A stretch of DNA of 64,000 bases from Ashinkailepas kermadecensis (lineage: Eukaryota; Arthropoda; Thecostraca; Neolepadidae), in contig JAOTOM010005107.1 of NCBI GenBank assembly GCA_034440615.1, positions 372,001 to 436,000 of the forward strand. Reading direction: 5' to 3'. Below the pieces are notes generated by a model, which had not been told where the DNA came from, did no database searches, and saw nothing but the letters and a program-made list of their open reading frames with translations. The translations under genes were made by a program, and so were the position numbers. Within the stretch, counting starts at the first letter, position 1, and each line of letters opens with the position of its first letter. This document shows, piece after piece, positions 1-12,539 of this stretch.

Positions 1-675
1 AATCGGGGGCAGCCAAAAGATTTTCAAAAGTCAGCCCAGTCGCTCGCACCCGGAGAAGTTTATTCTGTGACTGATGGCAAGTGCGCTGTGGTGTCATGGA
101 TGGACAAGAAAACGGTGACTCTCATCACTACCGAACATGACGCCAGCACCGCTACTGAGACCTCACGTCGAGGCAATGTCCGGGTAAAACCTTTGTGCGT
201 GGCAGCGTACAACCAAGGTATGAAAGGTGTTGACCAGCTGGACCAGAATCTAGTCTATTACGCTCACATGCGCAAGACAATGAAGTGGACAAAAAAGGTA
301 TTTCAGTGGATCATGCAGGCAGCACTTTTCAACGTGCACGTCATCCACAAGGTAGACAACGTCGACCACTTCCAACAGCTCACCAGTCACAGGGAAGTGA
401 TCGAAGCAGCGATCGAGATGTGGCTGGGCGATGACAAGACCCCCGCTGATACAGATAAAGAAAACACGAGTCAGGATGATGGAAGACATCGACTTATCAA
501 AATTACGACAGGAACGGGAAAGACCAGATATCCGACGAGATGGTGCAATATGTGCAAAGAGCGCGTGAAGACAACATGTGCAGTACCGGGATGCGTGTCA
601 GCACTTTGCGAGTCGTGCTTTCCTAAGTTTAGGAAGCACACTAGCAACAGTGAGCAGCGACAACACTCTATGTAG
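1..675 (+). CDS. piggyBac-like transposase, C-terminal part (5' end outside the window)
   Basis: The frame is open from base 1 to a TAG at 673-675, giving about 224 residues. It carries the motif YNQGMKGVDQLDQ near bases 208-246, which is diagnostic of the DDE_Tnp_1_7 (piggyBac) family. A C-terminal cysteine-rich zinc-binding segment follows, with cysteines in WCNMC, TTCAVPGC and LCESC. Family knowledge: the DDE/DDD transposase cuts and pastes at TTAA, and the cysteine-rich tail binds the element ends. The N-terminus and most of the catalytic core lie to the left of the window. The visible part has no frameshift, so the copy could be recent or even active. An ATG occurs inside the frame but is unlikely to be the true start. 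A domesticated piggyBac-derived gene is the alternative. Confidence 0.88.
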   Translation, partial: NRGQPKDFQKSAQSLAPGEVYSVTDGKCAVVSWMDKKTVTLITTEHDASTATETSRRGNVRVKPLCVAAYNQGMKGVDQLDQNLVYYAHMRKTMKWTKKVFQWIMQAALFNVHVIHKVDNVDHFQQLTSHREVIEAAIEMWLGDDKTPADTDKENTSQDDGRHRLIKITTGTGKTRYPTRWCNMCKERVKTTCAVPGCVSALCESCFPKFRKHTSNSEQRQHSM

Positions 676-1721
676 TTACTCATACGTACCCGTGTTTCAT
701 TTCATTTCAAATACTGCCATCATTTCAGCGAATCGTATGACGTGAATGATGACTTGCCGTGAGTTGCAGATTTGAAGAAAATACATTTATGTTTGAAGCA
801 CCGTTATGCGTTTCTCAGAAAGGAATTACGGTGCACTGTTCAGAATATATGCCTAGCCTTGCCATGCCTTGAAACATAGGTATGCGGCAGCATGGTCAGT
901 GATATATTCCGGGTATTGGACTGACAACACACATATATGTACATTATAAAAGACATCTCATTCCACATTCGACCCATATTTAGCTCACTTCCTAGCCCAC
1001 AAATTGTGCACCATCGCCGAGCCGCCCACTGACAAGTTGACAAGGTGATGTCAATTCCATGCTGGAAGCATACACACACACACATACACACACACACACA
1101 TATATATATATATTACAGTTATGCTCATCCCGGGGGAATCAGGCTCCCCCTCCAATGCAGCCGGAACGAACCCGCACTCTTCAATATTAGGGTGAGTGGG
1201 TACAACTCGAAACAAATGGATCTTTCATCGGGATGTTAAATGGTAATATTGTAGCTATTATCGTGTTCACAAGAAATACATTATTATGGGGTAGAGATGC
1301 TTTGGCCTTTTCTTATTGAGACCTATCATCGCATACGGAACATCATATAAGTAAGTCGGAAAACAAGTACACAACGTGGAGAATATGGATGCGTATTCCG
1401 GATTATTTACATAATGCTATATATCAAATGACAGGTCTTGATGAGCTGGATGCACCTTTCACAAGCATGAATGGAAGAGAGCTGTCATTTCCAATGAAAA
1501 TCATGCCGGGACACGATCATAATTACCCCCTGCCAAATGATGTGATGGATTTCTCACCCCCACCAGTCAGGCCCGCCATGAATGGTGCCGCCAACCCATC
1601 GATCACCGGTCCTTGACAAGGCGAAACGCCCAGTCCCGCCCACGGCACGAGTGGAATGGATTACCCAGAGTTACTCGATCGCGGCAGGGTGGGGTTGGCT
1701 AGAAAGTTACTCGATTTACAC
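676..1721 (+). mobile_element. 3' non-coding part of the piggyBac-like element
   Basis: About 1 kb lies between the transposase stop and the candidate right end. It holds a (CA)n/(TA)n microsatellite at 1071-1113 and no convincing gene. A 75-codon frame at 1389-1616 has no recognisable domain and is not called as a gene. Confidence 0.4.
1071..1113. repeat. (CA)n-(TA)n compound microsatellite
   Basis: An interrupted CA dinucleotide run passes directly into a TA run. Confidence 0.95.
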
Positions 1722-1743
1722 ACTTCGGCAGCCAAAGGGTTAA
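1722..1743 (+). mobile_element. candidate right end (TIR plus TTAA) of the piggyBac-like element
   Basis: The sequence GCAGCCAAAGGG ends at 1739 and is followed directly by TTAA at 1740-1743. piggyBac elements end in GGG next to a TTAA target site, and read inward this end starts CCCTTTGGCTGC. Two copies of AGTTACTCGAT (about 1668 and 1704) lie just inside, as expected of subterminal repeats. The left end is outside the window, so the inverted-repeat match cannot be tested here. Confidence 0.5.
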
Positions 1744-4275
1744 TATTCAACTCGATGCTCTTGACAATGCAGCAGCAGCACATATGCAAACATCGTCCTG
1801 TCTATTATATGATTTTGTAGCTAAATAGCCAAACTCCACTAGATGTCACAGTTAGATGCAGTGCAATGCAGATTGCAAAAATGCATTTTTCTCCTTATCT
1901 TCCAAAAGTATTATTTGATTTGGTTTTCTTGTGCTCCGTTTATAATCGGATGTGTGCGAGAATAGCCTTTCTCCCGCCAAATTACTAAAGATGTCATTCA
2001 CGCCATTTAACACTGGCCAATTCAGCCAACTTCAGCACCACCGATGAAAACCGATACAACACATATGTCACTTCCAAAGCAGCACACATATTTTGGTGAT
2101 GTTGCAAGGTGCCTTCCGAGATGATACTTTAAGCAACATAAATCAGCGATATCAGTTGGAAGTTTTGACGTAAGCAACTATAGTTAAACTTTTGTTATGT
2201 TTTTTGTTTGTTTGCTTGCTTCGTGACCACGTTTGAACTAAGAGTGATAGAACATAGGAGGCATCATTTATTATGCATGTTGCAGTATGCGGATATGGAT
2301 GTGCTGGAAGTGTGCACTTTGGGGCGATTGCAGAACAAATCACCAAGTTAAACACCAAATTGTTCCCCACACCTCCTCCTCTTTCGACAACAACCGGTGT
2401 TCTTGTGATTTGACAAACGGAATCTATGGACCAGATAATGATTCTCAGATTTTCAACCTGCGTGATCAAAGGAGTCACGAGATACAGCTCATTGAATTGC
2501 TGAAGTTGGGGGTAGAGTTTAAATATATTATTTCGTATTGGTATTGAATTTGAATTCATGCTAATTGCTAAATGATAGCAATTAGCTCACCAAACACAGA
2601 TATAAAATGAGAGCGGAAGGTCGGCCCAATGCAATACAATAAGTGTGATCTTCTAAAGTCAATGTTTGCCCTGGTGACCTCATGACGTTTCATTGACTTC
2701 TCAAGAAAGTCTGATTTTAAAATTGTTAATTATTCAGCAATTGAGTGTCCAGTGAATGGTCTATCTTATGACGTGTTTTTGTGTAAAGCCTAATTTTTAA
2801 TTGGTCACAGAGGTCAAATGTCAGTGCAAGACATGTCTCCAGATATCGGTATTTTTTCTTGACTGGGGCATGGTCGATATTGATGCTATTTGAAAGTTGT
2901 CTGCTTATAGATCAAAATGGCGATAATGTCCCGGACATCAGATGTAAAAAGGTCACATGTGGATCAGTGACATGATCGCGATATGGTGAGGTTTGTGTGT
3001 ACTGTAGAAGTGGTTGACATGTGTTTTGTAGGATAGTCGCCTCTCAGGCTCGTGAAGAAGTCTAGAAGGACCGCGCGTTGCGAAAACTCCCGATAGTTCA
3101 ACGACTCTGCACGTGATATATTGTGCAGTGGCAAAAGCAAATACACGGCAATAAACAGCAATTCGCACGTTTCAGAAGGACGTTCGTACAATGTTTCGAT
3201 GAGACCGCCGACAGTAAATGCTACACATTCTGAATTTAGAGGCCGAAAGACTGATATTCAATTTACAGATGCGACCGACCGCGACAGACCCGCGCGGCTC
3301 GACAGTTCAGGAAGCTCTTGCACATCGGGGGTGGTTCTTTGGGGACACGGCCAGCATGACGACAGTACTGCGTCGCAGACGGCAGCCGTCGCGGGACCAC
3401 AGTCTCAGAACGTTGACCACGCATCCGGCCGGCCGGGCGGCCGACAAAACAGTTGCCAGGCGCGGGGCGGCGGGCCGGCTCGCTTACGGGATGCAGCATT
3501 ACGGGCTGCGCAATACGGGCTTATACAGTCATATGAATGAGGCGGCCAAAACAGTCCTTAATATAAACTACGTTACAATTTCATTTAGAAGCCCTTTGCT
3601 ACTAGAGCACGACAATATTCGATTTAATTACATCAGAGGTCACGGTGGTCATATATGGGCCAGCGACCTGTCCATAAGCTGACGTTTCAGTTATGCATTA
3701 CAGAAGGTATTCCATATGGGTGCCGTTCAGGAGCAGTTCGTTGGGAGAAAACAAGGCCACACGCATATCATGTAAGGTCACCGAGCTCACATTTGGATGA
3801 CTTCTTTAACAATATCACGGTGTACGTACCTTGTATGATTTGGTCACGGTGTGGTTATCTCGTGTCGCTGGACACGACGCGTGTCTCGTGTCGACGCGTC
3901 GGCGACGCGTTATCTTCCCTCGGTCGTCACCTTGCACGGAGGTGTTTTTTGGAGGTGTTGGTGGAAGTCGCCGCGGCCGCGCACGTCCTTGAATTGGAAT
4001 TGAACGGGGATGTGGTTCAATTTTACGAGTCCGACACGGCGTTGGTAGGCTGTGCCATGGGAAGCTGGATGTTATGGCCGTGCGAGATACAGGAGGCACG
4101 AAATGTGCGGTACAGAAGTGACTACTGTTGAGCACCTTTCGCGAGCTGTATTTTTAGGAACGAAATAACAGCCATGCCATCTGGTGTTCAACCTTTGCAA
4201 GTCTGAGGAATCACTACTACGGCCATCCTCCTTTCTCCTCCGGCTGCTGTGCCACTTATTGAGCTATCTCTACCA
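1744..4275. other. intergenic DNA with no recognised gene
   Basis: This is mostly AT-rich unique sequence. A GC-rich patch at about 3270-3500 and another at 3870-4090 carry medium-length open frames on both strands (up to 158 codons at 3655-4131). None contains a domain I recognise. The opposing open frames are best explained by base composition. Confidence 0.5.
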
Positions 4276-4450
4276 CCTTCCTCACTATGCTGTTTCTTTC
4301 GAAACCTCGCGCTGTCTTCTTTTCTGGCTTCCTCACTTTGCTGTCTCCTTCGAAGCCTCACTCTGTCTTCGTCCTGTCTTCGTCACTCTGCTGTCTCCTC
4401 TCGAAGTCTCACTCTGCTGCCTCTCCTCGAATCCTCACTCTGCTCTCCCC
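4276..4450. repeat. degenerate pyrimidine-rich tandem repeat
   Basis: There are several imperfect copies of a unit of about 35 bp around CCTCACTCTGCTGTCTCC. Short open frames across it have low-complexity Leu/Ser composition. Confidence 0.7.
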
Positions 4451-4914
4451 TGACTGCAGTTGATGCCAGAAATAGCCGGGGGCACAGCAATAGCACCACG
4501 GTCACATCGTGTTGGGACAGCTGAGCATCTCCACAGAGTGTTCCTCATATTACGACTGGGCAGGTGACTATGAATTTCAATTAAAAGTTTTACCACTTTC
4601 GACCAACATGACAACTAGAGGACCGACAAGTTGGAATAGTTGAGTTGACTCCTTATGACGTATTGTTTGTGTTCTTGTAATCGAAAATTGCTCAGCGTTG
4701 CCCTGCTTCAACATTGACATCCTCCTCTTATGAAATATTGGCCGAACATCCGCTTTGAGCTTGATGAACTGCCACGGCAGAGCAAGTTTTCTCTCTTGAT
4801 TTATATTTGTGATTGACTGAGCTGTCATATTTATTTCCACAATTTGCCGCGCCATGCCATAGTTTTCATATTCTTACCGGTCGAAACATGTACTACTCTC
4901 CAGCTTCCGCGAGC

Positions 4915-5010
4915 GACGGGTTCGCCATCCCGCCTCCCCGCCCCCTCCATCCCTCCTCCCCACCCTCCATCCCTCCTCACCGTCGCCATCCCTCCTCCTC
5001 CACTCGCCGT
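4915..5010. repeat. C-rich polypyrimidine tract (CCCTCCATCCCTCCTC-like)
   Basis: The plus strand is almost pure pyrimidine, built from variants of CCCTCCATC. A triplex or other non-B structure is possible but not shown. Confidence 0.8.
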
Positions 5011-5099
5011 CGCCGGAGCCGACTCCACCCAGCATGTGTATGCATTGGAATTTAGGGTCATTCGACACGCGATGCGATAGGATGTGGTGATGTGGGACT

Positions 5100-5503
5100 T
5101 GTTCGGGTGTTCGGGTGTTCGGGTGTTCTGGTGTACGGGTGTTTGGACGTTCGGGTGTTTGGATGTTCGGATGTTGGAATGTTCGGGTGTTCTGGTGTTC
5201 CAGTCTTTCGATGTTCGGGTATTCGGACGTTTGGGTGTTCGGATGTTCGGGTGTTCGGATGTTCGGGTGTTCGGATGTTCGGGTATTCGGGTATTTGGGT
5301 ATTCGGGTATTCGAATGTTCGGATGCTCGGGTGTTCTGGTGTTCGGATGTTCGGATGTTCATGTGGTCGGATGTTCGGAAGTTCGGGTCTTTTGGTGTTC
5401 CGGTGTCCAGATGTTCGGGTGTTCGGGTGGTCGGGTGTTCGTGTGGTCATGTGTTCGGGTGGTCGGGTGTTCGTGTTGTGTGTTCGGGTGCTCGGTTGTT
5501 GAT
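5100..5503. repeat. 8-bp minisatellite, consensus GTTCGGGT
   Basis: About 50 head-to-tail copies of GTTCGGGT with variants GTTCGGAT, GTTCTGGT and GTATTCGG. The period is not a multiple of three and the unit makes no stop codon in any phase, so long open frames run through several frames on both strands. They are artefacts of the array. Confidence 0.95.
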
Positions 5504-6190
5504 GTATTCATGGGGCTCAATTGATGAATGATATGATCTGCTCATATGATGAACACTAAATCAAACATCACTCTAATTAACGGAACGGCCATGAACTCAG
5601 ATTATCGCACAAGCATATGGCTGACCCTATCGCGATGAAATTAATTGCTTAGTTGAAAGACACACATGGCAAAACGATGGCAAAGATCGCGCTTGGTCGT
5701 GTGCTTGTGCTCTATGTACATGTTTTTCTATATAAGTGCATTGACGTGCATGTGCACAGCTTGTAGATAATTAAAATAACGCAATTCAAGCCATGCTTCA
5801 TTCCGCCGCGACCAGCATGGACATAACTGCAATGTCGTGCTTCAATAATAAATCAGTTATTACCACCGAAGGCGAAGCTCGAGCGAAGCTACTTCTTTAG
5901 GATAAATCAGCGACCATAATGAATCAATAACGCAATGAGTTAAGAAATAAATCAGTAATAAATCACCTACCGGCTCAACTAGTTATGTTGTCAGCTTAAT
6001 TAGTTCAGTGAGTGGAGGATAGCCGCCAATGTTGGTGCGGAAAACGACGTGTTCATGCCATTCATTCCAGTCAATGCACACAGGAGTGTGAATATCGACT
6101 GATGAGCTGAACATCAGCAATATTGGCATGGCATGGGCAATGGCTTTCTCATGGCGCTTGCACGTTTGCATGTCCCATGGTGTGACGTGT
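5504..6190. other. AT-rich spacer with no recognised gene
   Basis: Unique-looking sequence lies between two arrays. I see no coding frame with a domain and no RNA gene. Confidence 0.4.
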
Positions 6191-6194
6191 GGTC

Positions 6195-6625
6195 TTCCTC
6201 GTGATTTGCCCCATGGTGTGGCGTGTGGCCTGCCCCATTGCGTGCCCCTTGGTGCGGCGTGTGGCCTGCCCCATTGCGTGCCCCTTGGTGCGGCGTGTGG
6301 TCTGCCTCAAGGTGTGCCCCATGGTGTGGCGTGTGACCTGCCCCATTGCGTGCTCCGTGGCGTGGGTGGCGTGAATCCTGCCCCAAGGTGTGCCCCATGG
6401 TGTGGCGTGAATCCTGCCCCAAGGTGTGCCCCATGGTGTGGCGTGAATCCTGCCCCAAGGTGTGCCCCATGGTGTGGCGTGAATCCTGCCCCAAGGTGTG
6501 CCCCATGGTGTGGCGTGAATCCTGCTCCATGGCGTGCCCCATGGCGTGCCCCATGACGTGTAGCCTGGTGTCCCATGGTGTGGTGTGGCCTTCCTCATGG
6601 CGTGCCCCATGGTGTGGCGTGTGGC
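6195..6625. repeat. 36-bp minisatellite in two subfamilies
   Basis: The unit is about 36 bp. The left half carries the subfamily with CCCCATTGCGTGCCCCTTGG. The middle carries near-identical copies with GTGGCGTGAATCCTGCC. Because 36 is a multiple of three, long repetitive frames of 12-residue period appear on both strands, rich in His, Gly and Ala on the minus strand. I regard them as non-coding. Confidence 0.93.
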
Positions 6626-6774
6626 CTGCCCCAAGGCGTTCTCCACCCATGGTCGTCAGTGTACCAGGGTCGTAACCAGGAGGGTTGTTCCTCAAGCTGC
6701 TCTGATCACTCGATGTTGTCGAGCTCATCGATGCTTTCGGTGAGTACGAACAGGGGCGAAGCCCGAGGGAGTCT

Positions 6775-7505
6775 ACATCTGTGTAAGTGGTACGACAGTT
6801 CATCAGAGCGAGCCTACACACGTGTATATGGTACGACAGTTCATTAGAGCGAGTCTACTCCTGTGCATATGGCACGACAGTTCATCTGAGGAAGTCTATT
6901 GCTGTGTATGTGGTACGACATTTCATCTGAGCGAGTCTACTCCAGTGTATATGGTACGACCGTTGATCCGAGGGAGTCCACACCCGTTTATATGTTGCAA
7001 CAGTTCATCCGAGAGAGTCTACTCCCTCGCATATTGTACGACGGTTCATCTGAGGGAGTCTACTCCCGTGTATATGGTACGACAGTTCATCTGAGGGAGT
7101 CTATTGCTGTGTATGTGGTACGACATTTCATCTGAGCGAGTCTACTCCAGTGTATATGGTACGACCGTTGATCCGAGGGAGTCCACACCCGTTTATATGT
7201 TTCAACAGTTCATCCGAGAGAGTCTACACCCGCGCATATTGTACGACGGTTCATCTGAGGGAGTCTACTCCCGTGTATATGGTACGACAGTTCATCTGAG
7301 GGAGTCTATTGCTGAGTATATGGTACGATAGTTCATCTGAGCGAGTCTACTCCCGTATATATGATACGGCAGTTCATCTGAGAGAGTCTATTGCTGAGTA
7401 TATGGTACGACAGTTCATCTGAGCGAGTCTACACACTTGTATACCGTACGTCAGTTCATCAGAGCGAGTCTACTCCTGTGTATATGGCACGACAGTTCAT
7501 CTGAG
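6775..7505. repeat. 41-bp minisatellite with a 205-bp higher-order period
   Basis: About 18 copies of a 41-bp unit around GTATATGGTACGACAGTTC. A block of five units starting near 6894 recurs 205 bp later with few differences, so the array has higher-order structure. The array ends in a short CGGCTCGGCCCGGCTC run near 7505-7555. Confidence 0.93.
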
Positions 7506-7509
7506 CGGC

Positions 7510-9318
7510 TCGGCCCGGCTCCGGCCGGCTCGACCCGGCTCGAACTGGCTCGGCCCAAACGTCACGTTCTTCAAACTGTAATATTTTGTTCTTATTGTTG
7601 CAGAGTTTCGCATTCCAGTGTCTTCATTCAGAGTCAGGTGTGCTTGTTTATTTTGACTTACGACCCATAATCCCAGTATTTGTCATGTGTTCGTAAAATA
7701 TGTTCGAAGAATGAGATTCCAGGCGGTATTTCCTCTCATAAACGACTTTAAGCTGTGTTTCACATTGCAACACATAATTTCAAGTTCAAGTGTTCTCCCT
7801 GAAGGCCAGCTCTGATGTCGTCTTTGTGAATTATGAACTCTCACCACAATATTTTTCCTGAAGTACTCTTATTATTTGTTCAAAGAAATGAGTTTGCAGC
7901 GGCATTTCCACATGCGGACAGCTCAGCATTCACTTCGCACCGCAAACGACATACTCCACCCGTCCCGACTGGGAAGTGGCCACAATGGTCGGCTTGCATT
8001 CTGCGGTCTTGAATTCTGTCCCGGGGATGACGTTTTCGGTTGTCTTCTGTAGCGCAATTTGGCCAGTGTATCGCACCAGACATCACACTAGCTCTGCATG
8101 CATGCCTAAAGGCTCGTGGCTGTATAACTATCCAAGACAATGTGGCAATGCGACTATGATAATGAGACTACGACTGATAGGCATGGAGATCCGACTGCAC
8201 TACGCTCTTAACGCTTGCCCTCACTTGTCCAGCGCTCCTATCGGTGCCATTTATGCTGGTGAAAGTTAATGGATGTATCATGTCAAGTTGTTTTAGCATA
8301 GTCGACGTGTTTGAAGACACATGTCTAGCCAACAGGAGAGACAATGCTGTCATTCGTGATGTGCAGGGAATCAGATTGTCATATTATATATATTGTTTGA
8401 CTTTATTGGTGACCGAATTAGCGGATCATGCAAGATCACTGACGTATCACCTTATTTTTGAACACAGTATCTCTAATACATTGTGAAGGGCTGACCTATG
8501 GCTGCAATAATCGCAACATTCCCCTAGGTAACTGCATGCACCTTGTATACCAGATTCATAAACGTCTTTGTCAAGGCATGTCTTCCCCTTTTTCATATCA
8601 ACCCGTCTCATCATAACAGGCATGTGGCTCTTTAGAAGCAAACATTGTCAGTAACCTCGATCATCTTTTGCTGAATACTGATACGTTTTCAACGTGTTAA
8701 GTTGATACATTATTACGTCCTGATATCGAATTCATCAACCCTTTTCACCTGGTCAACGTGAAGTGAACCTATTGCAAGGTTGTGTCCACGGTTTCCTGTC
8801 AAGCTTGGTGCTAACCGCAGAGGCTATCTTTAACGTCAGCTAGCTAATGCATGAATGAAATGACGTCACGATCGCATTCTAACCTCATCGCTGCACTTAT
8901 GAGCACATAGTGTTGATAGCTGGATACGAACACGAAGTACGCTCCCGTAGCTGTGCCGAAAGTTCTCGTTCCGAGGAGCTTAAATGCACAACCGAATTTA
9001 ATGAGCGAATCTCGATGTTGATGATATGAACAGTCCTGGAATGTCACTAATTTACTTGATAAACTTTTTACCCCATTGAATCTATTTCTGTAACAAATCC
9101 ATACATGTTTTTCGTTGCTGGTCTAGTGCAATAGAAGCGACATGATGGTGCTGTATTGTTCGCAAAGGTGGACAAAGCCCACACGTACAACAGTGGAAGA
9201 TGGTTAGTGTCCATGATCAACGCAAATTGAACACAAAGGGTGACAAACGTGACCAATTCTTACCGCTGAACACAGCAATGAGCGGGAAAACGGTTGGTCA
9301 TTTCCAGCCTCCAATGCA
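7510..9318. other. intergenic DNA with no recognised gene
   Basis: After a short CGGCTCG-rich patch the sequence is unique and AT-rich, with no open frame carrying a recognisable domain. Confidence 0.45.
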
Positions 9319-12300
9319 GTCCGTGGACGTACATTAGTCACTCGGACGCCCGGAGAGGTACATTAGTCACTCGGACGCCCGGAGAGGTACATTAGTCACT
9401 CGGACGCCCGGAGCGGTACATTAGTCACTCGGACGCCCGGAGAGGTACATTAGTCACTCGGACGCCCGGAGCGGTACATTAGTCACTCGGACGCCCGGAG
9501 AGGTACATTAGTCACTCGGACGCCCGGAGAGGTACATTAGTCACTCGGACGCCCGGAGAGGTACATTAGTCACTCGGACGCCCGGAGAGGTACATTAGTT
9601 ACTCGGACGCCCGGGGACGTACATTAGTTACTCGGACGCCCGGAGAGGTACATTAGCTACTCGGACCCCCGGAGAGGTACATTAGTCACTCGGACGCCCG
9701 GAGAGGTACATTAGTCACTCGGACGCCCGGAGAGGTACATTAGTCACTCGGACGCCCGGAGAGGTACATTAGTCACTCGGACGCCCGGAGAGGTACATTA
9801 GTCACTCGGACGCCCGGAGAGGTACATTAGTCACTCGGACGCCCGGAGAGGTATATTAGTCACTCGGACTCCCGGAGAGGTACATTAGTCACTCGGACTC
9901 CCGGAGAGGTACATTAGTCACTCGGACCCCCGGAGAGGTACATTAGTCACTCGGACGCCCGGAGAGGTATATTAGTCACTCGGACTCCCGGAGAGGTACA
10001 TTAGTCACTCGGACGCCCGGAGAGGTACATTAGTCACTCGGACGCCCGGAGAGGTACATTAGTCACTCGGACGCCCGGAGCGGTACATTAGTCACTCGGA
10101 CGCCCGGAGAGGTACATTAGTCACTCGGACGCCCGGAGAGGTACATTAGTCACTCGGACGCCCGGAGAGGTACATTAGTCACTCGGACGCCCGGAGAGGT
10201 ACATTAGTTACTCGGACGCCCGGAGAGGTACATTAGTTACTCGGACGCCCGGAGAGGTACATCAGCTACTCGGACCCCCGGAGAGGTACATTAGTCACTC
10301 GGACGCCCGGAGAGGTACATTAGTCACTCGGACGCCCGGAGCGGTACATTAGTCACTCGGACGCCCGGAGAGGTACATTAGTCACTCGGACGCCCGGAGA
10401 GGTACATTAGTCACTCGGACGCCCGGAGCGGTACATTAGTCACTCGGACGCCCGGAGAGGTACATTAGTCACTCGGACGCCCGGAGAGGTACATTAGTCA
10501 CTCGGACGCCCGGAGAGGTACATTAGTCACTCGGACGCCCGGAGAGGTACATTAGTCACTCGGACGCCTGGAGCGGTACATTAGTCACTCGGACGCCCGG
10601 AGAGGTACATTAGTCACTCGGACGCCCGGAGAGGTACATTAGTCACTCGGACGCCCGGAGAGGTACATTAGTCACTCGGACGCCCGGAGAGGTACATTAG
10701 TTACTCGGACGCCCGGAGAGGTAATTAGTTACTCGGACGCCCGGAGAGGTACATTAGCTACTCGGACCCCCGGCGAGGTACATTAGTTACTCGGACGCCC
10801 GGAGAGGTACATTAGTCACTCGGACGCCCGGAGCGGTACATTAGTCACTCGGACGCCCGGAGAGGTACATTAGCTACTCGGACCCCGGATAGGTACATTA
10901 CACACTCGGATGCCCGGAGAGGTACATTAGTCACTCGGATGCCCGGAGAGGTACATTAGCTACTCGGACCCCCGGAGAGGTAATTAGTTACTCGGACGCC
11001 CGGAGAGGTACATTAGTCACTCGGACGCCCGGAGAGGTACATTAGTTACTCGGACCCCCGGAGAGGTACATTAGTCACTCGGACGCCCGGAGAGGTACAT
11101 TAGTGACTCGGACGCCCGGAGCGGTACATTAGTTACTCGGACGCCCGGAGAGGTACATTAGCTACTCGGACCCCGGATAGGTACATTACACACTCGGACG
11201 CCCGGAGAGGTACATTAGTCACTCGGACGCCCGGAGAGGTACATTAGCTACTCGGACCCCGGATAGGTACATTACACACTCGGATGCCCGGAGAGGTACA
11301 TTAGTCACTCGGACGCCCGGAGAGGTACATTAGTTACTCGGACGCCCGGAGAGGTACATCAGCTACTCGGACCCCCGGATAGGTAATTAGTTACTCGGAC
11401 GCCCGGAGCGGTACATTAGTCACTCGGACGCCCGGAAAGGTACATTAGTTACTCGGACGCCGGGATAGGTACATTACACACTCGGACGCCCGGAGAGGTA
11501 CATTAGTCACTCGGACGCCCGGAGAGGTACATTAGCTACTCGGACCCCGGATAGGTACATTACACACTCGGACGCCCGGAGAGGTACATTAGTCACTCGG
11601 ACGCCCGGAGAGGTACATTAGTCACTCGGACGCCCGGAGAGGTACATTAGTCACTCGGACGCCCGGAGAGGTACATTAGTCACTCGGACGCCCGGAGAGG
11701 TACATTAGTCACTCGGACGCCCGGAGAGGTACATTAGTCACTCGGACGCCCGGAGAGGTACATTAGTCACTCGGACGCCCGGAGAGGTACATTAGTCACT
11801 CGGACGCCCGGAGTGGTACATTAGTCACTCGGACGCCCGGAAAGGTACATTAGTTACTCGGACGCCGGGATAGGTACATTACACACTCGGACGCCCGGAG
11901 AGGTACATTACTCACTCGGCCGCCCGGAGACATACATTACTACGTTAGTCACTCAGACGTCCTGAATATGTATATTAGTCACTCGGACGCCCGGGGACGT
12001 ACATTAGTCACTCGGACGCCCGGAGAGGTACATTAGTCATTCGGACGCCCGGAGAGGTACATTAGTCACTCGGACGCCCGGAGAGGTACATTAGTCACTC
12101 GGACGCCCGGAGAGGTACATTAGTCACTCGGACGCCCGGAGAGGTACATTAGTCACTCGGACCCCCGGAGAGGTACATTAGTCACTCGGACGCCCGGAGA
12201 GGTACATTAGTCACTCGAACGCCCGGAGAGGTACATTAGTCACCCGGACGCCCGGAGAGGTACATTAGTCACTCGGACGCTCGGAGAGGTATATTAGTCA

Positions 12301-12537
12301 CTCGGACTCCCCCGGAGAGGTACATTAGTCACTCGGACTCCCGGAGAGGTACATTAGTCACTCGGACGCCCGGAGAGGTACATTAGTCACTCGGACGCCC
12401 GGAGAGGTACATTAGTCACTCGGACGCCCGGAGAGGTACATTAGTCACTCGGACGCCCGGAGAGGTACATTAGTCACTCGGACGCCCGGAGAGGTACATT
12501 AGTTACTCGGACTCCCGGAGACGTACATTAGTCACTC
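9319..12537. repeat. 3.2-kb satellite array, 30-bp unit
   Basis: About 105 copies of a 30-bp unit (TACATTAGTCACTCGGACGC plus CCGGAGAGG). Variant positions (GTCAC, GTTAC or GCTAC; GCCC or CCCC; GAG or GCG before GTACA) recur in blocks, showing segmental amplification. Shorter units with GGATAGG and ACACACTCGG are concentrated at 10870-11900. A degenerate stretch at 11930-11990 interrupts the array. Decayed units with CATACTTTGGCGAC continue to about 12625. Confidence 0.98.
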
Positions 12538-12539
12538 GA

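Noticed and set aside
3655..4131. 158-codon plus-strand frame
   Set aside because: No motif or family resemblance; an open frame also exists on the opposite strand.
5100..5503. Interstitial telomere repeat
   Set aside because: The unit is GTTCGGGT with an 8-bp period, not TTAGG or TTAGGG.
5084..5531. Several 130-160 codon frames over the GTTCGGGT array
   Set aside because: All arise because the 8-bp unit makes no stop in any phase; overlapping frames on both strands cannot all be genes.
9319..12537. Possible CRISPR-like array because of regular 30-bp repeats
   Set aside because: There are no unique spacers between units and the DNA is animal; it is a simple head-to-tail satellite.
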